Position numbers and translations under genes: made by a program
Shown here: piece after piece, positions 9,307-18,201 of the stretch
How the letters are laid out: every line of letters starts with the position of its first letter
Numbering within the stretch: position 1 is the first letter of the stretch
The notes under the pieces: generated by a model
Told to the model about the DNA's origin: nothing
Database searches by the model: none
The model's input: only the letters and a program-made list of their open reading frames with translations
NCBI GenBank assembly: GCA_023701265.1
Contig: JAMPXI010000007.1
Location: 1-43,597 of the forward strand
DNA: 43,597 nt
Direction of reading: 5' to 3'
DNA from: Desulfuromonadales bacterium
GTDB lineage: Bacteria > Desulfobacterota > Desulfuromonadia > Desulfuromonadales > BM103

Positions 9307-10443
9307 TTATTGAATGATAGCCCAGTCGCCGGCGGTGATGCGGACCATCTCAAAGGCCGAGAGATCCAGGCCGTTGTGGTCGCTGGAGGACATAGTAAAG
9401 CTGCCGGAGACACCGACCATCTTGCTGGCCTGCTCGAGGCCGGAGCGAAGCTGTTCGGCACCGGCGCCGTTTTTCTGCACCGCACCAATGATCAACTGGA
9501 AAGCATCGTAGGCATAGCCGCCGAAGGTCGAGGCTTCCACTCCGTACGCCTTGCGATAGGCGGCATCGTACTCTTTGAGCAACTTGGCCTGCGGATCGGT
9601 CTCCGGGAGCTTGTCAAAGACCGCCAGCTTGCCGGCCGGAAGCATGACCCCTTCGGCGGCGTCGACGCCGGCCAGTTCGATGTATTTCTTCGAAGCCACG
9701 CCATGGCTCATGTACAGCGGGGTCTTGATGCCGAGCTGTTTGACGTTGCGGGTCACCACGGCCGGGCCGGGGTTGGTCCCCCAGCAGATGATGGCGTCGG
9801 GGTTGGCCGCGCGGATCTTGGTCAGCTGAGCAGTCATATCGGTATCCTTCGGCCCGAAGGTTTCGTCGGCAACCAGGGCCAGCCCCTTCTTGGCGAGGAG
9901 AGCCTTGAGCTGCTCGCGCCCCGAGGCACCGAAGCCGTCGGATACGGTGAGCAGGGCAAAATTCTTCTGCCCCTTGCTGACCGCATAGTTCAGAATCTTC
10001 TCACCGGCGATGTGATCGTTGGCCGGAGTCTTGAAGGTCCAGGCGTTGACCGGATCGGTGATCTTGATGCCGGCGGCGCAGGAAACCAGCGGAATCTGCT
10101 CCTTTTCGGTGACCGGCTTGACCGCCATGGTCTCGCCGGTGGTGCTCGGCCCGATGATGGCAACGACCTTGTCATCCTTGATCAGCTTGGTGGCGAGCTG
10201 CACCGCCTTGGTCGGATCGCCGGTGGTGTCGTAGATCACCGCCTCGACCGGCTGCCCCTTGACACCGCCCTTGGCGTTGATCTCCTTAACCAACATTTCC
10301 AGCGTGTTTTTCTCCGGTTCGCCGAGAAAGGCTGCCGGACCGGTCACCGAGAAGAGCGCGCCAATGCGCAGCGGTTCAGCCAGAGCCGCACCTGCGCTCA
10401 GCACGAAACAGATCACCATCCATGTCGCTGCCAGTCTACGCAT
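9307..10443 (-). CDS. LivK-type substrate-binding protein (copy 2)
   Basis: The protein has 378 residues from ATG 10443, with AGGAGG 7 bases upstream; the ATG two codons earlier is too close to that site. The signal peptide is MRRLAATWMVICFVLSAGAALA. Motifs match copy 1 (ALFSVTGPAAFLGEPE, IIGPSTTGETMAVKPV, FGPKDTDMTAQLTKIR, WGTNPGPAVV). The copies differ most near the C-terminus, so the ligands may differ. It follows the ACT gene by 49 bp and precedes copy 1 by 25 bp. Confidence 0.94.
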   Translation of the reverse strand: MRRLAATWMVICFVLSAGAALAEPLRIGALFSVTGPAAFLGEPEKNTLEMLVKEINAKGGVKGQPVEAVIYDTTGDPTKAVQLATKLIKDDKVVAIIGPSTTGETMAVKPVTEKEQIPLVSCAAGIKITDPVNAWTFKTPANDHIAGEKILNYAVSKGQKNFALLTVSDGFGASGREQLKALLAKKGLALVADETFGPKDTDMTAQLTKIRAANPDAIICWGTNPGPAVVTRNVKQLGIKTPLYMSHGVASKKYIELAGVDAAEGVMLPAGKLAVFDKLPETDPQAKLLKEYDAAYRKAYGVEASTFGGYAYDAFQLIIGAVQKNGAGAEQLRSGLEQASKMVGVSGSFTMSSSDHNGLDLSAFEMVRITAGDWAIIQ

Positions 10444-10492
10444 AATCATTCCTCCTCGCCTGATTGCCGCTGTTTAATAGTCGCCGGAGCCG

Positions 10493-10924
10493 CTACATCT
10501 TGTAGAGTCGCTCCCCTGCCAGAATTGCAATATTATTGTCGGTCAGCACCCGGATGGCCGCTTCGGGGTCGTCGAAGCGGAAGATGATGACCGCGTTGCC
10601 GCCACAGCGCTCCACGAAGGCGTACATGTATTCCACGTTGACCTTGGCGTTGTCCAGCACATCGAGAATTCCCGACAGACCGCCGGGCTGGTCGGGAACC
10701 TCAACCGCCACCACTTCGGTCTTGCTGACCGTAAAGCCACCTTCCTTCAGCGTCGCCTTGGCCAGGTCGGTCTGATCGACGATCAGGCGCAGAATGCCGA
10801 AGTCCGATGTGTCGGCAAGTGCCAGGGCCCGGATGTTGACTCCCTTTTGCCCGAGCACCCGGGCCACTTCCGCCAGCCGTCCCGACTTGTTTTCGATGAA
10901 GATGGAAATTTGCTCGACCTTCAT
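10493..10924 (-). CDS. Tandem ACT-domain protein
   Basis: This 143-residue protein is two ACT domains and nothing else: residues about 1-66 ([30 protein letters not shown]) and about 70-142 ([31 protein letters not shown]). ACT domains bind amino acids at dimer interfaces. Genes of this type commonly sit beside paaK and iorAB in anaerobes, so it may sense an amino acid substrate and modulate an enzyme of the cluster; that is inference. GGAGG precedes ATG 10924, and the gap from paaK is 10 bp. Confidence 0.92.
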   Translation of the reverse strand: MKVEQISIFIENKSGRLAEVARVLGQKGVNIRALALADTSDFGILRLIVDQTDLAKATLKEGGFTVSKTEVVAVEVPDQPGGLSGILDVLDNAKVNVEYMYAFVERCGGNAVIIFRFDDPEAAIRVLTDNNIAILAGERLYKM

Positions 10925-10934
10925 GGTTTCCTCC

Positions 10935-12242
10935 CTACCGCTTGCGGTTGTCGATGACGCGCTTGGCCTTCCCTTCGCTGCGGGCGATGGTTTTCGGCTC
11001 CACCAGGCGCACCTTGCTGGTGACGCCGAGCATGTCCTTGATTTCCTTCTCGATCCGGTGCGCGAGCGTCTGCAGCACCTTGATCTCGTCGGAGAAGAGC
11101 AGCTCGTCGACCTCGACCTGGACTTCCAGCGTGTCGAGGTTGTCGACCCGGTCGACGATGAGCAGGTAATGCGGCTCGACCCTCTCGATGCGCATGAGAA
11201 TCGATTCGATCTGTGACGGAAAGACGTTGACGCCGCGGATGATCAGCATGTCGTCGGAGCGCCCACTCATCCGGTTCAGACGCGCATGAGTGCGGCCGCA
11301 GGCGCACGGTTCGCAGCTGAGGCTGGTGATGTCGCGGGTGCGGTAGCGCACCAGCGGGATCCCTTCCTTGGTGATGGTGGTGATCACCAGTTCGCCGCGG
11401 CTCCCTTCCGGCAGGACCTCACCGCTATCGGGATCGATGATTTCCGCCAGGAAATGATCTTCCCAGATATGCAGCCCCTTTTTCATTTCGATGCATTCGA
11501 TGGCGACCCCCGGCCCCATGATTTCGGAAAGGCCGTAAATGTCGATGGCATGCAGATTCAGCTTGGCTTCGATTTCGGTGCGCATATCCTCCGACCATGG
11601 CTCGGCGCCGAAGATGCCGACCCTGAGCTTGAGGTTGCGGAAGTCGATCCCTGCTTCACGTGCCTCTTCGGCCATATACAGTGAATAGGAGGGGGTGCAG
11701 GTCAGTACCGTCGAGCCGAAATCCTGCATGATCATCAGCTGACGAGCCGTGTTGCCGCCGGAAATCGGGATGACCGAAGCCCCCAGACGCTCGGCGCCGT
11801 AATGCGCCCCAAGACCACCGGTGAAGAGTCCGTAACCGTAGGCGTTGTGAATGATGTCGCCCTTGTGCGCACCGGCAGCTACAAAGGAGCGGGCCATCAG
11901 ATCGGTCCAGACCTCGATATCCTTCAGGGTATAGCCGACGACCGTGGGCTTGCCGGTCGTCCCGCTTGAGGCATGGATGCGAACGATCTCATCCATGGAG
12001 GCGGCAAACAGGTTATAGGGATAGGCATCGCGCATATCCTGCTTGGTCGTGAAGGGAAGACGGCGCAGATCGTCGAGACTCCTGATCTGTTCCGGGCGAA
12101 TGCCGGCCTTGGTCAGCGTCTGCCGGTAGAACGGTACCTTTTCATAGACACGGGCCACCGTCGCTTGCAGTCGCTTGAGCTGCAGGGCCTGCAGGGCCAC
12201 ACGGGGCATGGTTTCAATTTCTTCATGGAAATAGCTGGTCAT
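10935..12242 (-). CDS. Phenylacetate-CoA ligase family enzyme (first copy)
   Basis: The 435-residue PaaK family ligase has the AMP loop [37 protein letters not shown] and a C-terminal [20 protein letters not shown]. It probably activates arylacetates (phenylacetate, indoleacetate or 4-hydroxyphenylacetate) or recaptures acids lost from the IOR acyl-CoA products. It lies between iorB (12 bp) and the ACT gene (10 bp), a common arrangement in anaerobes that oxidise aromatic amino acids. It is clearly paralogous to, but not identical with, the copy at 3370-4671. Confidence 0.94.
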   Translation of the reverse strand: MTSYFHEEIETMPRVALQALQLKRLQATVARVYEKVPFYRQTLTKAGIRPEQIRSLDDLRRLPFTTKQDMRDAYPYNLFAASMDEIVRIHASSGTTGKPTVVGYTLKDIEVWTDLMARSFVAAGAHKGDIIHNAYGYGLFTGGLGAHYGAERLGASVIPISGGNTARQLMIMQDFGSTVLTCTPSYSLYMAEEAREAGIDFRNLKLRVGIFGAEPWSEDMRTEIEAKLNLHAIDIYGLSEIMGPGVAIECIEMKKGLHIWEDHFLAEIIDPDSGEVLPEGSRGELVITTITKEGIPLVRYRTRDITSLSCEPCACGRTHARLNRMSGRSDDMLIIRGVNVFPSQIESILMRIERVEPHYLLIVDRVDNLDTLEVQVEVDELLFSDEIKVLQTLAHRIEKEIKDMLGVTSKVRLVEPKTIARSEGKAKRVIDNRKR

Positions 12243-12254
12243 CGCGGTCCCTCT

Positions 12255-12833
12255 TCAGAGTGCACGTCCCAGGGCAAACGCCTTGCGGTTAATCTCCAGG
12301 GCCTTTTTCGGCACCATCCTTGCCAACGCCTCCTGCCAGACTGTTTCGTCAATCGGCAGGCGAGTCGACACGGCACCGAGCAGCACGGTATTGGCTGCGC
12401 GGGCGTCCCCCGCCTGCTGGGCCAGGTGCAGCCCGTCGACCAGCAGAGAATCGGCAAACCCGGCACGGATGCGTTCGACCAGATCATCGGGATAAGTGGC
12501 CTGGCCGAGCAGGACCGACGGCGGGGGGATGCGGTAATCGTTGACGACAACCTTTGCACCGGATCGCAGCAGCGGCAGGGCGCGATAGGCTTCCAGCAGC
12601 TCGAAGCCGAACAGGAGGTCCCCTTCCCCTTCCGGCACGGTCGGCGAGAAGACCTTCCGGCCGAACCGCACGTGAGAAACCACGCTGCCGCCACGCTGCG
12701 ACATGCCGTGGATCTCACTCTTTTTCACGTCGAAACCAGCCAGCATGAAGGTTTCGGCCAGGACTTCCGAAGCCAGCAGAATCCCCTGCCCGCCAACGCC
12801 GACCAGCAGAATGTTGGTAATCATATCACTCAT
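12255..12833 (-). CDS. iorB: Indolepyruvate:ferredoxin oxidoreductase beta subunit
   Basis: The protein has 192 residues from ATG 12833 (MSDMITNILLVGVGGQGILLASEVL). The longer frame runs 78 codons into iorA and was rejected. The GVGGQG motif and the later SEIHGMSQRGGSVVSHVRFG are hallmarks of the gamma/beta 2-oxoacid oxidoreductase domain that completes the active site. With IorA it converts aryl-2-oxoacids such as indolepyruvate and phenylpyruvate to aryl-acetyl-CoA, passing electrons to ferredoxin. It starts 11 bp after iorA. Confidence 0.94.
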   Translation of the reverse strand: MSDMITNILLVGVGGQGILLASEVLAETFMLAGFDVKKSEIHGMSQRGGSVVSHVRFGRKVFSPTVPEGEGDLLFGFELLEAYRALPLLRSGAKVVVNDYRIPPPSVLLGQATYPDDLVERIRAGFADSLLVDGLHLAQQAGDARAANTVLLGAVSTRLPIDETVWQEALARMVPKKALEINRKAFALGRAL

Positions 12834-12844
12834 GGCCTGAAGTC

Positions 12845-14614
12845 CTATTGGATTGCATTGAACTTGCACAACTGCTGGCAGACGGTGCAGCCGTTGCACA
12901 AAAGCGGATCGATATAAGCTTTTCCCCTCTTGCCATCGGGCGCCGGTTGCCACTCGATGGCCGGGCACCCCAGACGCAGGCAGGCACGGCAGCCCGTGCA
13001 CTTCTCCTGATCGACCTCCATCGCCTCGCCAGGTTTGAAGCGGTGCTCGCCCTTGAGCAGGCAGCACGGACGGTTGGTAATGATGACCGACGGTTCGGGG
13101 CGGGCCATCTCCTCTTCCAGCGCCTTGCGGGTCGCATCCAGGTCATTGGGGTCGATCACCCGCACATGCCGGACCCCCAAGGCACGGCAGAGAGCGACAA
13201 GATCGATCTCCGCTGCCGCCTCGCCCGACAAGGTGAAACCCGATGCCGGATTTTCCTGACGACCGGTCATGGCGGTGGTGCGGTTATCAAGGATGACCAC
13301 GGTGGCCGGCGCCCGGTTGTAGGCCATCTCCATCAAAGAGTTGAGACCGGTGTGCAAAAAAGTCGAATCACCGATGACGCCGACCACCCGTCGCTGCTCC
13401 TCGGGCGGCAGCACCCGCACGATCCCGGAGGCATTGCTCACCGAGGCGCCCATGCAGATGCAGGTATCCATGGCATTGAGCGGCGGCATGAAGCCGAGCG
13501 TGTAACAGCCGATATCGCCGGTGACGTAGGCGTTCAGGCGATTGAGCGTGTAAAACAGGCCGCGGTGCGAACATCCCGGACACATGTTGGGGGGGCGCGG
13601 CGGCAATTGCCCTGAAGTGAAGGCTGGCGATTCGGGAGCGATTGCAAGGCCAACCTTGGCAAAGGCGGTGCGGATGCGCCCCGGCGACAGCTCGCCGCAA
13701 AGGGGCACGATCTCCTTGCCGGTGACTGTCAGTCCCATGGCACGGACCTGCTCTTCGATGAACGGATCGAGTTCCTCAATCACGAACAGCTGATCGACCT
13801 TCGCGGCGAATTCCCGGATCAGCGTCTTCGGCAGCGGGTAGACCATGCCGAGCTTGAGCACCGAGGCGTCCGGCAGGACCTCGCGCACGTACTGGTAGAC
13901 CACTCCGGCACAGATCACCCCGATCTTCGCGGAGCGCATCTCCGCGCGATTGACAGCGAAAGAGTTTCCGTATTCCGATAACTTGAGAGTGCGCTCTTCA
14001 ACCAATGGATGACGCACCCTGGCATTGCCGGGGAGCATGACCAGTTTCGGTGGATCCTTGACCAGCTTCGGTTCCGGCAGATCACTGACCCGTTCACTGA
14101 GCTCGACCAGCGATTTGCCGTGAGAGATGCGCGTGCAGCTGCGCAGCATGACCGGCGTGTCGAACTGCTCGGACAATTCGAAAGCCAGTCGGGTGAACTC
14201 CTTGCATTCCCGGGAATCGGCCGGCTCCAGCATCGGCAGCTTGGCGAACTTGGCGTAGTTGCGGCTATCCTGTTCGTTCTGCGAGGAGTGCATCTCCGGA
14301 TCGTCGGCTGCCACCAGCACCAGCCCCCCGCGCACTCCGGTATAGGAGAGCGTGAAAAGCGGGTCGGCCGCCACGTTGACCCCGACATGCTTCATGCAGG
14401 CAATCGCTCGTCCCCCACCGAAGGAGGCGCCGATCGCGACCTCGAGAGCCACCTTTTCGTTGGGAGCCCAGGACGAATCGATTTCCGGGTAACGGACCAT
14501 GTTTTCGAGAATTTCGGTGGACGGAGTGCCGGGATAGGCACTGGCAACACGCACTCCGGCCTCATAGGCACCGCGTGCAATGGCTTCGTTCCCGGAGAGA
14601 ACAGCAGTCGACAT
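12845..14614 (-). CDS. iorA: Indolepyruvate:ferredoxin oxidoreductase alpha subunit
   Basis: This 589-residue cytoplasmic enzyme has an N-terminal pyrimidine/CoA-binding region (SAYPGTPSTEI), a TPP-binding domain (MCPGCSHRG near 344-352, GDSTFLHTGLNSL from 415, ILDNRTTAMTG) and a C-terminal ferredoxin domain with two 4Fe-4S sites (Cys 539, 542, 545, 550 and Cys 573, 576, 579, 583). That length and order match IorA. It is the first gene of the eleven-gene operon; GAGGTG lies 8 bases before ATG 14614 and a sigma-70 promoter lies about 75 bp upstream. Confidence 0.96.
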   Translation of the reverse strand: MSTAVLSGNEAIARGAYEAGVRVASAYPGTPSTEILENMVRYPEIDSSWAPNEKVALEVAIGASFGGGRAIACMKHVGVNVAADPLFTLSYTGVRGGLVLVAADDPEMHSSQNEQDSRNYAKFAKLPMLEPADSRECKEFTRLAFELSEQFDTPVMLRSCTRISHGKSLVELSERVSDLPEPKLVKDPPKLVMLPGNARVRHPLVEERTLKLSEYGNSFAVNRAEMRSAKIGVICAGVVYQYVREVLPDASVLKLGMVYPLPKTLIREFAAKVDQLFVIEELDPFIEEQVRAMGLTVTGKEIVPLCGELSPGRIRTAFAKVGLAIAPESPAFTSGQLPPRPPNMCPGCSHRGLFYTLNRLNAYVTGDIGCYTLGFMPPLNAMDTCICMGASVSNASGIVRVLPPEEQRRVVGVIGDSTFLHTGLNSLMEMAYNRAPATVVILDNRTTAMTGRQENPASGFTLSGEAAAEIDLVALCRALGVRHVRVIDPNDLDATRKALEEEMARPEPSVIITNRPCCLLKGEHRFKPGEAMEVDQEKCTGCRACLRLGCPAIEWQPAPDGKRGKAYIDPLLCNGCTVCQQLCKFNAIQ

Positions 14615-14686
14615 TAGGAAAACACCTCAAATATCTATGATATCGGATAGTTATGGAGTAGGCGCTGCTACAGCATGGAGGAGGTG

Positions 14687-14716
14687 ATGTTAATCTAATC
14701 CGGCGAGGGTTGTCAA
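14687..14716 (-). promoter_or_regulatory. Predicted promoter of the iorA operon
   Basis: The -35 is TTGACA (14716-14711) and the -10 is TAACAT (14692-14687), with an 18-bp spacer. The leader is about 65 nt with no recognised riboswitch. It is the only good promoter seen for the genes down to 3370. Confidence 0.5.
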
Positions 14717-14757
14717 ACCCTGTTTGTCGCCATTTAATGCAGTATTTTGCGCAGAAA

Positions 14758-16449
14758 TCATTCCTTGACGGCAATCGACCTGGCCAACTTGAACGTGTGA
14801 TCGCCAATCTTCTCCAGATTGTGCAGGATGTCGATATATATCAGACCGGAAACCACCGTGCATTCACCGGTATTGAGCCTGGACATATGGTTGTTGCGCA
14901 GAACCTCTTCCATTCGGTCGATGGCTTCCTTCCTCTCTTTGGCATTTTCAAGGGAGAGACCGTCGTCAGTTTCAAAGGCGGCGGCCGTCGACGCAAAAAA
15001 AGTCCCGGCCAACGCGGACATCTCATCGACCTCCCGGCGGGCAATCTCCGAAAATTCGATACGCTGGTCGACCTTGCGCTGCACAAGGCGGCTCAGATGG
15101 ACGCAGTGATCGCAGATCCGCTCCAGATCATTGACAATATGCATCAATTCCACGACTTCCAGAGATGATTCTTCGGTAATCGATTGCTTCGAGAGTGCAA
15201 CCAGAAAATCGGTGATTTCCCGTTGCAGCAGATCGATGCGCTCTTCTTTTCTGTTTATCAGCCCGATCCTGTCAGGATCATGATCATGCAGCAAGCCCAG
15301 AGTCTCCCGAAAAACCTCACCGGTGATCCGAACCATGTGAATGGTTTCCGAACGCGCCTGCGACAGGGCGATGGGCGGCGTATTCAGCACCCGGGCATCA
15401 AGGTGACTATGATGAGACTCCGTCTGGGTTTCACGCCCGGGGATCAGTGCTACCGTCAGCCTGGCCAAATAGCTGATCAACGGGATGAACAGCAAGGCAT
15501 TGATGACGTTGAACAGGGTGTGGGCATTGGCGATGTGTCTGGCAATGAACGGCTTGTCGCCGAGGGCCCCGCCGAACACGTCGAGCTGCTCACCGGTCTG
15601 GATGATGAAATCTGGGTCCCCGGGGGTGATGGCCACAACCAAACCAATGAAAACGGGGAACAGCAGCAGCATGTAGCCGACACCGATAGCGTTGAACAGA
15701 AAATGGGCCAGAGCGGTGCGGCGAGCCGCCAGGTTGGTCCCGAGGGCGGCAAGATTGGCAGTAATGGTGGTACCGATGTTCTCACCGAGGATCATGGCCA
15801 CACTTGCTTCAAAACTGAGCAAGCCGCTGGTCGCCATGGCAATCGTCAACCCGATGGTCGCACTGCTGCTCTGCACGGCCATGGTGACAGCGGCGCCTAC
15901 CAGAACGCCCAGAAGAGGATTGTTGCCGACAGTCAAAAAAAGTTTCTGGAATTCGGGATTTCCCCTGAAGGGGTCAAAAGCCCCCTTCATCAGCGCCAGG
16001 CCAAGAAATACCAGGCCAAGACCGAGCACAACCTCGCCGACCTGACACCAGTTCTGCCGCTTGGCAAACAGCTTCAGAGCCGTGCCGATGCCAATGGCCG
16101 GCAACGCATACTTTGCAACGTTGAAGGCGATCAGCTGCGCTGTGACGGTCGTGCCGATATTCGCGCCGATCACGACCCCGATCGCCTGCAACAGGGACAT
16201 CAGACCGGCATTGACGAAGCCGACCACCATCACCGTGGCTGCCGTCGAAGACTGCAGCAAAGTGGTTACTCCGGCACCGATCATCATGCCGACCAGGCGA
16301 TTATCGGTCAGGGCTCCAAACAGTCGACGCAACCGGTCGCCGGCCAGCTTCTGCAACCCTTCCGACATGACCTTCATGCCGTAAAGGAACAGGCCGAGAC
16401 CGCCCACGAGTCCGAAAAGCAGGGATTGACTGGTCAGAAAGGCAGGCAA
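14758..16449 (-). CDS. Na/Pi cotransporter family protein with C-terminal PhoU domain
   Basis: This 563-residue protein has an N-terminal membrane region of two NptA repeats, each with the family glutamine-serine motif (LLQSSTA 65-70 and VQSSSA 192-197), then a soluble PhoU-like helical region from about residue 350 to the end. Family members move phosphate with sodium across the cytoplasmic membrane; some act in export. The start is TTG 16449 with GGGAG 8 bases upstream; the first internal ATG (residue 25) would remove part of the first membrane segment. It has its own promoter and appears monocistronic. Confidence 0.9.
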   Translation of the reverse strand: MPAFLTSQSLLFGLVGGLGLFLYGMKVMSEGLQKLAGDRLRRLFGALTDNRLVGMMIGAGVTTLLQSSTAATVMVVGFVNAGLMSLLQAIGVVIGANIGTTVTAQLIAFNVAKYALPAIGIGTALKLFAKRQNWCQVGEVVLGLGLVFLGLALMKGAFDPFRGNPEFQKLFLTVGNNPLLGVLVGAAVTMAVQSSSATIGLTIAMATSGLLSFEASVAMILGENIGTTITANLAALGTNLAARRTALAHFLFNAIGVGYMLLLFPVFIGLVVAITPGDPDFIIQTGEQLDVFGGALGDKPFIARHIANAHTLFNVINALLFIPLISYLARLTVALIPGRETQTESHHSHLDARVLNTPPIALSQARSETIHMVRITGEVFRETLGLLHDHDPDRIGLINRKEERIDLLQREITDFLVALSKQSITEESSLEVVELMHIVNDLERICDHCVHLSRLVQRKVDQRIEFSEIARREVDEMSALAGTFFASTAAAFETDDGLSLENAKERKEAIDRMEEVLRNNHMSRLNTGECTVVSGLIYIDILHNLEKIGDHTFKLARSIAVKE

Positions 16450-16531
16450 CGGCAGAACTCCCAGGATGGATGTGGCTGAATCAGGGAAGAGCGATCCCGA
16501 TCCATTGGAATCCCGTCTCCAACTGAATCAG

Positions 16532-16560
16532 ATTGTACCAGTCAGCAGTCTATTTCTCGA
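16532..16560 (-). promoter_or_regulatory. Predicted promoter of the Na/Pi transporter
   Basis: An extended -10, TGGTACAAT (hexamer 16537-16532), lies 17 bp from a weak -35 TCGAGA (16560-16555), at the very end of the preceding lipoprotein gene. Confidence 0.5.
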
Positions 16561-17188
16561 TACTGAAGGGAAAGCGATACCGGGGCTCACCCTGTATCCG
16601 GGGAGCAGGATACAGCAGCAGTTCGGCGCGGTCGGTACGGGTCAGGTCCGCGATGAAATAAATCACTCCGGACGACTTCGAATGAGGCAGGACGGGACCT
16701 GTGGGCAAAGCGCGCGTAAAGATGTCCTGAGGGTGATATTCGGCGTAAAACGGCAGTGAACTGGCCATTGTCTGTTGAAAAGCGCCCCGTTCCTGGTCTT
16801 CCAGGTAGTAGTAGCCGACATAAGGGTACGGGATCAGATAAACCGTGTCCTTGCTCACGATTTCCCTGACCCGTTCAGGCGTAACCGTCGAGTATTGCCT
16901 CCCCTCGCCATCCTTGAGCATGAATGCCTCGATGGAGACCTCGACCTGCTGCTCGGTCTGGTTGTCGATAGTAATGTGAAAAGAGGTCAGGTTGTCGACC
17001 AGTTGATAGGGCTGTACGGATAGTTGGTCAAGCCGCGCCGTAACTGCAACGCCGCCAATGGATTCGGTAAGCGAATTGTCCCCGGAATTGAGGAATGCGG
17101 TCGCCGTCGGTTGGGGGACAACCTTCGCACTGCAGGCCGTACAGAGCAGGGTCGCGGCCAGAAGCAACCAGAAACGGACGGATCCCAT
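16550..17188 (-). CDS. Uncharacterised lipoprotein
   Basis: The 212-residue protein has a lipoprotein signal with lipobox LCTAC (Cys19), so it should be lipid-anchored after cleavage by signal peptidase II. The mature part is mostly beta-type: HITIDNQTEQQVEVSIEAF suggests an immunoglobulin-like strand pair, and SSGVIYFIADLTRTDRAELLLYP resembles a bacterial extracellular beta-sandwich. I do not recognise the family. GGGAGG precedes ATG 17188. It is the last gene of the OmpA/cNMP envelope operon, 10 bp after the cNMP-domain gene. Confidence 0.8.
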   Translation of the reverse strand: MGSVRFWLLLAATLLCTACSAKVVPQPTATAFLNSGDNSLTESIGGVAVTARLDQLSVQPYQLVDNLTSFHITIDNQTEQQVEVSIEAFMLKDGEGRQYSTVTPERVREIVSKDTVYLIPYPYVGYYYLEDQERGAFQQTMASSLPFYAEYHPQDIFTRALPTGPVLPHSKSSGVIYFIADLTRTDRAELLLYPAPRIQGEPRYRFPFSIEK

Positions 17189-17198
17189 CGTGGCCTCC

Positions 17199-17681
17199 CT
17201 ACGCCTTGTCCCCTTTTATCGACCAGATCAGCATGTCCCGGTACTCATCATTGACCTCGCGGACCCGTATGCTGAAGACGCGCATAATATTCATGGCCAG
17301 TTTCAAGGCAAGTTCCGGACTGCTTTTACACAGCGACTCGAAATCCTTTTTATTCAGACTGATCAGGTCGGCATCTTCGGCCACGCGGGCGGTTGCCGAC
17401 CTGGGCAGGCCGTCAACCACGGCCATTTCGCCAAAGATGTCTTCGGGACCGAGCACGACCAGGGTCTTTTCATCACCTTCGGCAAACATTTTGGAGATGC
17501 GGATTGTCCCCTTGCGGATCAGGAAAAGCGATTCGCCAGGCATATTCTCGATAAAGACCGTCGTTCCCTCCGCCATCTGACGTTCTTCGCAGAATTCGGC
17601 CAGGCGGGAGAATTCCGCATCACTTATCCCCTGGAATATACTGCTGCCACGGATCACGTCAAAAGCCTCGGCTTTAATCAT
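17199..17681 (-). CDS. Stand-alone cyclic nucleotide-binding domain protein
   Basis: The 160-residue protein is a single CRP-type sensor domain (residues about 10-125) with a phosphate-binding cassette containing FGEMAVVDG and PRSATARV (83-100), including the Glu85 and Arg94 that bind the cyclic nucleotide in this family. A C-terminal helix (to 160) follows, but no helix-turn-helix, so it is not a CRP-like transcription factor by itself. Its ATG overlaps the end of the small OmpA-like gene by 8 bp. A regulatory partner role within the envelope operon is inference. Confidence 0.88.
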   Translation of the reverse strand: MIKAEAFDVIRGSSIFQGISDAEFSRLAEFCEERQMAEGTTVFIENMPGESLFLIRKGTIRISKMFAEGDEKTLVVLGPEDIFGEMAVVDGLPRSATARVAEDADLISLNKKDFESLCKSSPELALKLAMNIMRVFSIRVREVNDEYRDMLIWSIKGDKA

Positions 17682-18165
17682 GGAACTTCACCTCTTCCAT
17701 ATCAACGTAGCGGGCGCTCGCAAAATCGAACAGGTACATCTTTGGATAAGAAGCGATTTCAACGCGCATATCGGCAACATTGCCATTCTGTCCGGGGCGA
17801 AGATTGCCGTAACCATTAATGCCAACCAGGCAGGGTATCCCTTTGGTCTCAAGAAAACTGGCCACCGAATAGGCGCGATTCATGGACAACCGGAACGCGG
17901 CCTCATCGGTTCCCTCCTGCCCGGAAAACCCCTCGATCCGGATCAGGCGAGCCTCACAGGATGGCCCCCGGATTTGCGGCAGGGCCGCTTCGAGCAATCC
18001 TGCGGAACTTTTGCTGAGCTTGCTCGAGCCGCGGTCAAAGGTCACCGAAGCAACCAGTTCGCGATGTTCGAAGAAGTTATTGAACTGTGCCGTGTCACCC
18101 CAGGAGTTGGAACCGTAAAACACGAAACCGATCGACAGCAGCAATAGTACCAACTGAAAACGCAT
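17674..18165 (-). CDS. Small degenerate OmpA-like periplasmic protein
   Basis: The 163-residue protein has a signal peptide (cleavage near residue 23) and one OmpA C-terminal-like domain: VTFDRGSSKLSKSS, IRIEGFSGQEGTDEAAFRLSMNRAYSVASFLETKGI, INGYGN, DMRVEI. The canonical GHTD Asp and the NRRVE Arg pair that hold peptidoglycan diaminopimelate are replaced (GFSG; ADMRVE), so peptidoglycan binding may be lost. It lies 36 bp after the larger OmpA protein and overlaps the cNMP-domain gene. Confidence 0.8.
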   Translation of the reverse strand: MRFQLVLLLLSIGFVFYGSNSWGDTAQFNNFFEHRELVASVTFDRGSSKLSKSSAGLLEAALPQIRGPSCEARLIRIEGFSGQEGTDEAAFRLSMNRAYSVASFLETKGIPCLVGINGYGNLRPGQNGNVADMRVEIASYPKMYLFDFASARYVDMEEVKFHD

Positions 18166-18201
18166 GCACCACCCCCCTGATGCAAATGCCAGCCGGACTG
18201 T

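Noticed and set aside
12834-13067. 78-codon upstream extension of iorB
   Set aside because: It overlaps the iorA ferredoxin domain in another frame; the conserved MSDMITNILLVGVGGQG start is at 12833.
15184-16479. 431-residue open frame on plus
   Set aside because: Antisense to the Na/Pi transporter; no recognisable domain.
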